Source: Propionibacteriaceae bacterium (GTDB taxonomy: Bacteria > Actinomycetota > Actinomycetes > Propionibacteriales > Propionibacteriaceae). Taken from it: a DNA stretch of 8,467 nucleotides. Every line of letters starts with the position of its first letter. The first letter of the stretch is position 1. The position numbers and the translations under genes were made by a program. Shown piece by piece: positions 1 to 5,698 of this stretch. The DNA is taken from positions 1 to 8,467 of the forward strand of contig PMLO01000150.1 in assembly GCA_003158895.1 (NCBI GenBank), given 5' to 3'. Below the pieces are notes generated by a model. That model was not told where the DNA came from, made no database searches, and saw only the letters and a list, made by a program, of their open reading frames with translations.

Positions 1-12
1 CGCTATTCTGTA

Positions 13-184
13 GGTGAGTCAGGACGAGACGGCTGGATAGCCGCTCCTGACACGATGGGCAGATGTAGCACTCCTGGAATGGAGTGGGGTAGGTCCGGGC
101 GGAGCCCAGACCACCGCGCGAAAGCCCGCGCGAAGTAACCCCTCACTCATTCCGCACGCCATGCGTGCGATCCCATTCCTGGAG
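13..184 (+). promoter_or_regulatory. Structured leader upstream of the capsid gene
   Basis: This stretch has stops in all forward frames and no gene, but is dense in inverted repeats. Seen directly: GTCAGGA (18-24) with TCCTGAC (45-51), enclosing CGGCT (30-34) with AGCCG (39-43); CACTCC (69-74) with GGAGTG (81-86); GGT-GGTC-GGGC (88-100) with GCCC-GACC-ACC (104-115), with a bulged A91 and one C/A mismatch; CGCGCG (115-120) with CGCGCG (127-132); CGCACGC (153-159) with GCGTGCG (163-169). GTGA (14-17) can pair with TCAC (143-146) to close the first four into a multibranch fold. Alternatively 71-82 can pair with 173-184 (11 of 12 positions), covering the capsid ribosome-binding site GGAG at 181-184. 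I infer a structured 5' leader or small RNA. I cannot assign it to a known RNA family; the 3' end of an intron or of a transposon guide RNA are alternatives. Confidence 0.5.
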
Positions 185-192
185 AAAACATC

Positions 193-1650
193 ATGAGCAA
201 TCTGACTTCAATGCTCGAGCAGCGCGTTGCTGCCATCAACACCGAGTTCGATTCCGTCAAGACCGAGCGGGCGCAGCTCCGCCAGGCCAACTACGTCGAC
301 GGCACCCTGACCCCCGATGCGGCCACGCGTGCGGGCGACGACCACAAGGCGAAGATCAAGGACCTCACTAAGCGCGCCGACGACCTGGCCGACGACCTGG
401 CCGACGTGAGCAAGCGGCTCGCTGAACAGCGCGAGCGCGACGCGGCCGAGATCCGCGCCGGGAAGGTCACCGGCCTGTCCAACACCCCGGGGGGCGGGAC
501 GTCGTTTCGGACCTCTGCCGGTGGCGTGCGGATTCCGAACGTGCAGGTACTCCGCGAGGAGCCTGTCTACCGCGAGGACGACGCCATGACCGGCCAGACC
601 TCGTTCTTCCGCGACACCTACGCGGCCCGTCGCGGTGACTGGGCGGCTGCCGAACGACTTCACAGGAACAACGCCGTCATGGGCCTCAACGAGCGCGCGC
701 TGTCGACCACGGCCGGCGCTGGTGGCCAGTTCGCCCCGCCCGCCTGGCTGGTGGCTGACTGGATCAAGCTCGCCCGTCCGGCTCGCGTGACGGCCGACCT
801 GCTCACGAAGTTCGCGCTGCCCTACGGCGTCTCCTCGATCAACCTGCCGCAGGTCACCGGCGGCACGACCGAGGGCGTACAGGCCACGCAGAACGGGGCA
901 CTGTCGAACACCGACATGACCACGAGCGCGGCGACGTCCGGCATCACAACCATCGCGGGTAAGCAGATCGTCAGCCAGCAGATGCTCGACCAGTCCGGCA
1001 TCCCGTTCGACCAGATCATCCTGGGCGACTTGTCGGCTGACTATGGAAAGCAGCTCGACGTGCAAGTTGCCTCCGGTTCGGGCGTGTCCGGTCAGCTCAA
1101 GGGCCTCACGACCTCGGGCATGGGTACGGCCGTCACCTGGACCCAGGCGTCACCTGTGGTCGCGTCCGCGACCGTGGCCACGTCGTTCCAGGCACAGGTG
1201 ACCAAGGTGGCCGCCGCGATGGCTAACGCCCGGTTCGCGCCCGCCACACACGTCGTGATGAGCCCGGAGCGTTGGGGCTGGATCTCTGAGGCCGTCGACA
1301 CCCAGGGCCGCCCGCTCGTACCGCCGGCATCCTCGGGCGGCACGCTGAACGCGTTCGGATCGGCCGGCGAGCCGACTGCGCAGGGCATGGCCGGAACGTT
1401 CGCGGGACTCCCCGTGTATGTCGACCCGGCGCTGACCGTGGCCAGCGGCAACGAGTTCGTGCTGATCATGCGGGCGGCCGACGTCTGGCTGTGGGAGTCG
1501 GAGCTGTTCGCGACCTCGTTCGATGCCCCGTATGCCGACACGATGGGCGTGTTGTTCCGCGTGCATGCGTACAGCGCACTTATCAACCGCTACACCGCGA
1601 GCGTCCAGGCCATGACGGGTACCGGCCTCGCCAAGGTCACGCTCGGCTGA
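193..1650 (+). CDS. Phage major capsid protein, HK97 fold
   Basis: Shell-forming structural protein of tailed-phage-type heads (485 aa). Residues 1 to about 90 are charged and heptad-like, rich in Asp, Lys, Arg and Ala. This is typical of the N-terminal delta/scaffold domain that the prohead protease removes. After a linker, the HK97-fold part begins near residue 170 (ALSTTAGAGGQFAPPAWL). It carries family hallmarks such as the GVSGQLKGL turn, the HVVMSPERWGWI segment and a C-terminal strand/helix run ending in SALINRYTASVQA. Length is within the usual range for capsids with an attached delta domain. The start is ATG at 193 with GGAG at 181-184, eight bases away. An overlapping ATG at 165 in another frame has no such site and gives a 68-residue nonsense product. 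The next gene, overlapping by one base, is the matching protease. Family assignment is firm; whether it still assembles a shell is unknown. Confidence 0.95.
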   Translation: MSNLTSMLEQRVAAINTEFDSVKTERAQLRQANYVDGTLTPDAATRAGDDHKAKIKDLTKRADDLADDLADVSKRLAEQRERDAAEIRAGKVTGLSNTPGGGTSFRTSAGGVRIPNVQVLREEPVYREDDAMTGQTSFFRDTYAARRGDWAAAERLHRNNAVMGLNERALSTTAGAGGQFAPPAWLVADWIKLARPARVTADLLTKFALPYGVSSINLPQVTGGTTEGVQATQNGALSNTDMTTSAATSGITTIAGKQIVSQQMLDQSGIPFDQIILGDLSADYGKQLDVQVASGSGVSGQLKGLTTSGMGTAVTWTQASPVVASATVATSFQAQVTKVAAAMANARFAPATHVVMSPERWGWISEAVDTQGRPLVPPASSGGTLNAFGSAGEPTAQGMAGTFAGLPVYVDPALTVASGNEFVLIMRAADVWLWESELFATSFDAPYADTMGVLFRVHAYSALINRYTASVQAMTGTGLAKVTLG

Positions 1651-2192
1651 TGATCGAAACCCGCAAGACAGCGACCGCGCCCGCTCAGACCCCCACGGGT
1701 CTGGGCGGGCCGGTACGGCTGACCGGCTACGCCTCAGTAACGGGCGTGGCGTACGACGTGACCGACTTCCTAGGCACCTACGCCGAGACCATCGCGGTCG
1801 GCGCGTTCACGCGGGCCATCGCGGAGCGGCAAGACGTGCGGTTGCTCTTGAACCATGAGGGCATCCCGCTCGCCCGTACCGCCTCGGGCACCCTGACCCT
1901 GCGTGAGGTCCTACGGCCCCAGGATGACCCCCAGGGCCTCGGACAGACGGGCCTGTGGATCGATGCGACGATCGATACGGCCGGGTCGCCCCTGGCGCAG
2001 GCGGCGCAGTCCGCGCTGGCCCGGCGTGACATGAGTCAGATGTCTTTCGCGTTCGCGTGCTCGCCCTCGGGCCAGACGTGGAACAAGGACTACACCGAGC
2101 GCGACGTCACCGACCTCGACCTGTTCGACGTCTCGATCGTCACCTACCCAGCGAGCCCGACCACCTCGGCCGCGACGGACCAGGCGGCATGA
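1650..2192 (+). CDS. HK97-family prohead protease
   Basis: Serine-type maturation protease (peptidase U35-like, 180 aa) that cuts the capsid delta domain and itself after prohead assembly. Seen: N-terminal strand with GYASVTGVAYDV (26-37), EtIavGAF (46-53), LLLNHEGIPLAR with the likely catalytic His69, GLWIDATID (101-109), MSQMSFAF with the likely nucleophile Ser132, and the family C-terminal strand LDLFDVSIVTYPASPT. A forward extension back to 1491 lies wholly inside the capsid gene. I place the start at ATG 1650, whose A is the last base of the capsid stop codon (TGATG), so translation is probably coupled. The order capsid then protease is the reverse of HK97 itself. The length, about 180 aa, is normal, and both presumed catalytic residues are present, so it may be active. 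The gene ends in ATGA, offering a coupled start for the next frame. Confidence 0.9.
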   Translation: MIETRKTATAPAQTPTGLGGPVRLTGYASVTGVAYDVTDFLGTYAETIAVGAFTRAIAERQDVRLLLNHEGIPLARTASGTLTLREVLRPQDDPQGLGQTGLWIDATIDTAGSPLAQAAQSALARRDMSQMSFAFACSPSGQTWNKDYTERDVTDLDLFDVSIVTYPASPTTSAATDQAA

Positions 2193-2250
2193 AGCCCAAG
2201 GGGGCCAACACTGGGGCTGACATTCGTGGAGGGCAACCGCGCCCAGGACC

Positions 2251-2309
2251 GTTCAGTTCGAAGGAACATGGGCGTCGCGGAGTCGGTTGTGGGTGGTGTG
2301 CCCTAACAT
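2251..2309 (+). promoter_or_regulatory. Candidate promoter/operator of the toxin-antitoxin pair
   Basis: A -10-like TAACAT lies at 2304-2309, 26 bases before the antitoxin ATG. No convincing -35 is visible. The ten-base string AACATGGGCG occurs at 2265-2274 and again at 2305-2314, the second copy overlapping the -10 box. An imperfect dyad GTTC-TTCGAA-GAAC spans 2251-2267. Repeats across a -10 box are the usual look of an autoregulated toxin-antitoxin operator, but this is inference. Confidence 0.4.
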
Positions 2310-2335
2310 GGGCGCATCGAGCCAGGAGGGTGGCT

Positions 2336-2920
2336 ATGCGGTCGCGTGATGTGGCGGACTGGATTTTGCAGTACGCCCACGAACGTACGGGGGCTGATTC
2401 GATCTCCAATATGCAGCTGCAGAAGTTGGTTTTCCTCGCGGAGAGTTGCTTCGGTTCGCTGTACGGCACCTCACTAGTGAACGAGCCGATTCAGGCCTGG
2501 GACCATGGCCCCGCGATCAAGCCGATGTACGGGCAATTCAAGAGCAACGGGGACCGCCCGATACCGACTCCCGAGACTCGGGTCTCGGTGCCGGAGGACG
2601 TCGCGGAAGTGCTGGAGTCGGTCTGGGACAACTTCGGGCACTTATCGGGTTGGGACCTCAGAAACCTCACTCACGATGTGGGGCCCTACTCGGCGCACTT
2701 CGTGCCTCAGGTGAGGGACATCGAGATCCCCAAGGAAGAGATCCACCAGGCGTGGTCAGACTTCCTGACTGAAGGCTGTCGCGTTTCTGGTCGCCTCAGC
2801 CGTGCCGAGCGCGCCCGGATGAGCGCGCTCATGGACTTTGAGGGATCCACCTTCGAAGCGGATGCCGGATTTGACGCTGACCAAATAATGGCCGACTACC
2901 ACGCGTTTGCACGGACGTGA
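2336..2920 (+). CDS. Panacea-domain (DUF4065, SocA/GepA-like) antitoxin
   Basis: Probable antitoxin of a two-gene system (194 aa). Panacea/DUF4065 proteins neutralise many unrelated toxins; the Caulobacter relative SocA also delivers its toxin SocB to ClpXP. Domain hallmarks seen: NMQLQKLVFLAE (25-36), the IQAWDHGPAIKPMY block (52-65, family pattern aWxhGPv..eyY) and a helical stretch LSGWDLRNLTHDVGPYSAHF-like around 103-122. About 45 residues follow the core (from 150), possibly the toxin-specific contact. The start is ATG 2336 with AGGAGGG (2324-2330), five bases away. The same frame is open back to an ATG at 2189 that overlaps the protease stop (ATGA). Coupled translation from there would add 49 low-complexity residues; I judge that less likely. 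The toxin follows 26 bases downstream. Codon use is less GC-biased than in the capsid gene, suggesting separate acquisition. Confidence 0.85.
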   Translation: MRSRDVADWILQYAHERTGADSISNMQLQKLVFLAESCFGSLYGTSLVNEPIQAWDHGPAIKPMYGQFKSNGDRPIPTPETRVSVPEDVAEVLESVWDNFGHLSGWDLRNLTHDVGPYSAHFVPQVRDIEIPKEEIHQAWSDFLTEGCRVSGRLSRAERARMSALMDFEGSTFEADAGFDADQIMADYHAFART

Positions 2921-2946
2921 TCCACGCAGTTCAGTAGCCTGACGGA

Positions 2947-3324
2947 GTGGTTATTCGTGCGGGGTGTGTCTACTACGTAGCCGATGAGGTTGTCGCCATG
3001 CCTCCTGAGCAGTATCGGACCCCTCACGACCGCAGGACTGTACTCGTGGTGTCCGGGGACCATCGCAACTGTGACCCAGACTGGCCCGTCGTGCTCATAT
3101 GTCCCGTCTCGTCCGGCGAGCAGGGCTCCCCGTACGACGTCAAGTTGGGGGCGGGCGTCGCTGGGCTCAAGAAGAAGGGGTGGGTTCGGTCTACGCTGGT
3201 CCAGACTCTCGACAAGAAAGAGCTGCAGGAGTGCATCTCGTTGAACGGTCTCCCGTCACTGATGCTCACCGAGGTTCATTCCAAGGTGCTCCGGTACATG
3301 GACCCACCCCTCGAGGACCTTTAG
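2947..3324 (+). CDS. MazF/PemK-like mRNA interferase toxin
   Basis: Likely sequence-specific endoribonuclease toxin (125 aa; MazF/PemK proteins are usually 105-125). Family landmarks in order: N-terminal strand AGCVYYVADE (5-14), the DRRTVLVVSGD block (28-38) matching the RPvlVvs strand with its conserved Arg, the VVLICPVSS strand (48-56) matching vvPiTs, a YDVKLGAG strand, and the WVRSTLVQTLDKKEL block (79-93) matching s.v...qi.tidk.rl, then a C-terminal helix. It lies directly after the Panacea gene, which supports a toxin role. The frame is closed by a stop at 2935, so the start must be GTG 2947 or later. No separate ribosome-binding site is present (GGAG overlaps the GTG), while TAGCCT at 2935-2940 sits six bases ahead. 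This would allow a leaderless toxin transcript. Low-level coupling from the antitoxin is the alternative. Confidence 0.8.
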   Translation: MVIRAGCVYYVADEVVAMPPEQYRTPHDRRTVLVVSGDHRNCDPDWPVVLICPVSSGEQGSPYDVKLGAGVAGLKKKGWVRSTLVQTLDKKELQECISLNGLPSLMLTEVHSKVLRYMDPPLEDL

Positions 3325-3438
3325 TCGAGCGGCTACGCGAGCGCCCGGTTCCTGACTGGCGGATGCCCCTCGGGACCGATCCGTACCGATTTCTACCTAT
3401 CGCATTTTCCTAACCCAAGGGCATCGCGTGGAGGCTTC

Positions 3439-3458
3439 GGCGCGAGTGCCCTCGCGCC
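3439..3458. terminator. GC-rich hairpin after the toxin gene
   Basis: GGCGCGAG (3439-3446) and CTCGCGCC (3451-3458) form a perfect 8-pair stem with a TGCC loop. No T-tract follows, so it is either an actinobacterial-type terminator of the toxin-antitoxin transcript or an operator for the promoter immediately downstream. In the remainder of the gap 3325-3509 I see no gene, only a short AT-richer patch around 3389-3416. Confidence 0.35.
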
Positions 3459-3473
3459 AGAGATGCAAAGCGA

Positions 3474-3503
3474 CTGACTGGGGGTCTCCGCGGGTGCCAT
3501 AGT
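3474..3503 (+). promoter_or_regulatory. Candidate leaderless promoter for the gene at 3510
   Basis: CTGACT (3474-3479) resembles a -35 box. Eighteen bases later lies CATAGT (3498-3503), preceded by an extended -10 TGC (3495-3497). The ATG follows after six bases, so transcription would begin at or next to the start codon. No ribosome-binding site is visible in front of this gene, which agrees with a leaderless message. The toxin-antitoxin pair and this gene would then be separately transcribed. Confidence 0.45.
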
Positions 3504-3509
3504 CGAGCC

Positions 3510-4052
3510 ATGATGCTCACAAGGGACCAACTTGATTCTTCTGCGAAGGCGCTCGAGACACGCGGTTACCGTCCGCCCATGACGGCCCTCTGGGCCTTCG
3601 CTTCGCTGCTCGCGGATGAGACACCCGTTGAGGTCATTGGGGAGTCGTTCACCGTCGGAGAACGGACTGTCTGGGTTCTGACGGGAGTCACCGACGCCTG
3701 TCTGATCAGCGTTCGTGCTTCGAGCGCGACCCGCTATTGGAGTTGGCAGGTGCCCAGTTCCGCGGCTGACCGCCCAGGTGAGGACTTGGAAGCCTCCCTC
3801 TGGCCGCTGTCCGCTGTCCGATCGCTTAAGGTCACTCGAGTCCGTGACACAACCGAGCGCGGAGACAACAGCAAGTTCGAGTGGGAGGCCGGTTGGACTG
3901 TCACCTTGCGCGATGGCAAGGTCCTCTCGTTCCCATCCCCTGAGGCGGAGCAGTATTCGGCAGACAGCGAGCGAATCGAGAATCTGGTGGCCCTGATCCG
4001 CGGGCACCTCATCGGTACGAGAGTGCCCGGCTCGCACGATGCGGCCGTGTGA
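3510..4052 (+). CDS. Hypothetical protein, possibly PH-like fold
   Basis: I do not recognise this 180-aa protein. It is soluble, with no signal peptide or membrane segment. A short N-terminal helix (about 5-35) is followed by a run of predicted strands: VEVIGESFTVGERTVWVLTG, CLISVRASSATRYWSWQV, VRSLKVTRVRD, EAGWTVTLRDGKVLSFPSP. It ends in a helix around SERIENLVALIRGHL. Strands followed by one closing helix recall the bacterial PH/GRAM-like fold, but that is shape only, not a family match. The start could be either of the adjacent ATGs at 3510 and 3513. I chose the first because CATAGT sits six bases ahead. The next gene begins 15 bases after the stop, so the two probably share a transcript. 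Long minus-strand frames cover the same DNA but show no family features. Confidence 0.7.
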   Translation: MMLTRDQLDSSAKALETRGYRPPMTALWAFASLLADETPVEVIGESFTVGERTVWVLTGVTDACLISVRASSATRYWSWQVPSSAADRPGEDLEASLWPLSAVRSLKVTRVRDTTERGDNSKFEWEAGWTVTLRDGKVLSFPSPEAEQYSADSERIENLVALIRGHLIGTRVPGSHDAAV

Positions 4053-4067
4053 GCCGTCGGATCGTTC

Positions 4068-4529
4068 ATGAGAGAAGGACTCTTCGCACTCGCTGGCGTG
4101 GCCCTAGGCGCGCTGATCAATGCCGTCGTTAACGCGGTACGGGACAGGACCCAGCGCGAGGCCGAGCGTTCGGATTCCCGCCGACTCGAGGTGCTCGACC
4201 TCACGAGTGCGTTCTTCCGAGATACCGACACCGTGTGGCACGCCCAACACCGACTCGTCGAGGCCATCGCGAACATGGATGGATTCCCCCACGACCCGGC
4301 GTACAGCGATGAGCGCCTGGCCGCCTTCGACGAGATGCGCCAGCCGCTCCGCGACGCAAACCTCGCCATAGTTCGAATGGGGATCGTAACGCCAACCCTG
4401 GTCGATGCGGCCTCGGCAGTCCTGGCCGCCTCCCGGAACTACTCGCTAGAGCATCACGAGGACGCGACTCTCACACGTGAGCTCGCGATGGGCTCACTCG
4501 AGGATCTCGTGCGTCGACTGGTGAGCTAG
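4068..4529 (+). CDS. Small membrane-anchored hypothetical protein
   Basis: This 153-aa protein begins with a single hydrophobic segment rich in small residues (LFALAGVALGALINAVVNAV, about 5-24). An Arg-rich junction (RDRTQREAERSDSRRLEV) and a helical, acidic remainder follow. This architecture, one N-terminal membrane helix with a cytoplasmic helical bundle, is common among unnamed actinobacterial proteins and has no assigned function. The positive residues after the helix favour a cytoplasmic C-terminal part. The ATG at 4068 has only a weak purine stretch (GGAT, 4059-4062) in front, and the gene sits 15 bases after the previous stop, so it is likely read from the same message. Its 3' end faces ychF with 27 bases between, making this the last gene of the accessory region. 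I cannot say whether it works with the upstream unknown. Confidence 0.75.
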   Translation: MREGLFALAGVALGALINAVVNAVRDRTQREAERSDSRRLEVLDLTSAFFRDTDTVWHAQHRLVEAIANMDGFPHDPAYSDERLAAFDEMRQPLRDANLAIVRMGIVTPTLVDAASAVLAASRNYSLEHHEDATLTRELAMGSLEDLVRRLVS

Positions 4530-4540
4530 CGCATAGCGCT
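4528..4540. terminator. Short hairpin between convergent genes
   Basis: AGCGC (4528-4532) and GCGCT (4536-4540) flank ATA, forming a five-pair GC-rich stem that begins inside the stop codon of the upstream gene. It is the only stem I see in the 27-base gap between two converging genes and could act on both strands. There is no T-tract, so support is weak. Confidence 0.25.
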
Positions 4541-4556
4541 CGCGCCAACCTGCTTG

Positions 4557-5633
4557 TCATGTTGGTGAGAAACGAAACTCGACCACGTCGCCGTCGGCCA
4601 TGACGTACTCCTTGCCCTCGATGCGGGCCTTGCCGGCGGAGCGGGCGGCGGCGATGGAGCCGAGGGCGACGAGGTCGGCGTACGAGACGACCTCGGCCTT
4701 GATGAAGCCCTTCTGGAAGTCCGTGTGGATGACGCCGGCGGCCTCGGGGGCCGTGGCGCCTTTGCGGATGGTCCAGGCGCGGGACTCCTTGGGGCCTGTC
4801 GTGAGGTAGCTCTGCAGGCCGAGCGTCTCGAAACCGACCCTGGCCAACACGTCCAGGCCCGGCTCCGCGATACCGGCGTCCGCGAGGAACTCGGCCGCTT
4901 CGTCTGGCTCGAGGTCCACGAGGTCCGACTCGAACTTCGCGTCCAGGTACACAGCCTCCGCCGGTGCCACGATCGCGCTCAGCTTCGCCTTGAGCGCCTC
5001 GTCGGCGAGCTCGCCGGCGTCCATGTTGAACACGTACAGGTATGGCTTGGCCGTGAGCAGGAACAGGTCGCGGAGCAGGGTCAGGTCGAGTCCGGCCTGG
5101 AACACCCCCGTACCGCCGTTCAGCACCTCCTGCGCGCCCAGCATCGCCTGGAACTTCGGCATCGTCTCCTTGCGGATCCGCGCCTCCTTCTCGACCCGCG
5201 GCAGCGCCTTCTCGAGCGTCTGCAGGTCAGCCAGGATCAACTCGGTGGAGATCGTCTCGATGTCACTGCCGGGATCGACCTTGCCGTCGACGTGCGTCAC
5301 GTCGGGATCGTTGAAGACCCTTGTCACCTGACAGATCGCGTCGGCCTCGCGGATGTTCGCGAGGAACGCGTTGCCCATCCCCTCGCCCTGACTGGCGCCC
5401 TTGACGATGCCCGCGATGTCGACGAACGTCACCGTCGCCGGCACGATCTTCTCCGACTTGCTCAGATTCGCCAGTACGGTAAGGCGCGGATCCGGCACGC
5501 CGACGATCCCCGTGTTCGGCTCGATCGTCGCGAACGGGTAGTTCGCCGCGAGCACGTCGTTCTGGGTCAGGGCGTTGAAGAGGGTCGACTTGCCTGCGTT
5601 GGGCATGCCGACGATGCCGATAGTGAGAGCCAC
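4557..5633 (-). CDS. YchF/OLA1-family P-loop ATPase
   Basis: Ribosome-associated ATPase of the Obg-related YchF family, linked in other bacteria to stress responses and translation of leaderless messages (358 aa, usual length about 360). Seen: G1/Walker A GMPNAGKST (9-17), the NYPFATIEPN block (31-40), G3 DIAG (72-75), SQGEGMGNAFL (81-91), a G4-position NMDA (203-206), a helical insertion (about 130-200) and the C-terminal TGS domain from about 280 (IHTDFQKGFIKAEVV, YVMADGDVVEFRF). In YchF proteins G4 is NxxE, giving ATP preference; here the fourth position reads Ala followed by Gly-Glu. Position 35, the redox-sensitive Cys in E. coli YchF, is Ala. The start is GTG at 5631-5633, the codon that begins the conserved MALTIGIVG. 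There is no clear ribosome-binding site; TAGGCT lies eight bases upstream. The final residues after EFRF (SPT) are unusual. Host core gene. Confidence 0.97.
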   Translation of the reverse strand: MALTIGIVGMPNAGKSTLFNALTQNDVLAANYPFATIEPNTGIVGVPDPRLTVLANLSKSEKIVPATVTFVDIAGIVKGASQGEGMGNAFLANIREADAICQVTRVFNDPDVTHVDGKVDPGSDIETISTELILADLQTLEKALPRVEKEARIRKETMPKFQAMLGAQEVLNGGTGVFQAGLDLTLLRDLFLLTAKPYLYVFNMDAGELADEALKAKLSAIVAPAEAVYLDAKFESDLVDLEPDEAAEFLADAGIAEPGLDVLARVGFETLGLQSYLTTGPKESRAWTIRKGATAPEAAGVIHTDFQKGFIKAEVVSYADLVALGSIAAARSAGKARIEGKEYVMADGDVVEFRFSPT

Positions 5634-5698
5634 GAGCCGTAAGCCTACGGGTCGGGCGCGTGTCTACGCTTACCCCAGACCGACCCGAGGAGACCCCG
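5634..5698. promoter_or_regulatory. Divergent promoter region between ychF and the transporter gene
   Basis: Both genes must start from this 65-base gap. On the minus strand TAGGCT (5647-5642) lies eight bases before the ychF GTG, the spacing of a leaderless start. On the plus strand TACGCT (5665-5670) could be the transporter -10, with its ribosome-binding site GAGGAG at 5687-5692. CCGTA (5637-5641) and TACGG (5646-5650) form a small dyad over the ychF box. No convincing -35 boxes are visible; these are candidates only. Confidence 0.35.

Noticed and set aside
88..115. Rho-independent terminator before the capsid gene
   Set aside because: The hairpin is strong but no T-tract follows, and it lies among several other stems upstream of a gene read in the same direction.
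13..184. Group I or II intron end, or tmRNA, upstream of the capsid gene
   Set aside because: No group II domain V-like hairpin, no recognisable group I core strings and no tmRNA end were seen. The window starts too late to exclude an intron or guide-RNA 3' end fully.
208..1065. Long minus-strand open frame opposite the capsid gene
   Set aside because: It mirrors the GC-rich codons of the capsid gene, has no family features and no ribosome-binding site; the plus-strand protein is clearly HK97-type.
3389..3416. AT-richer patch as an attachment site of the element
   Set aside because: No second copy of it is present in the window and no tRNA or integrase is visible, so there is nothing to support an att call.
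3393..4369. Two overlapping minus-strand frames (3393-4037 and 3734-4369) opposite the unknown genes
   Set aside because: Their products are low-complexity, rich in Arg, Ser and Pro, without recognisable motifs. The plus-strand frames have better starts, spacing and composition.
4725..5642. 305-codon plus-strand frame opposite ychF
   Set aside because: Composition (His, Arg, Leu, Gln-rich without hydrophobic core) is that of an antisense shadow; ychF on the minus strand is unmistakable.
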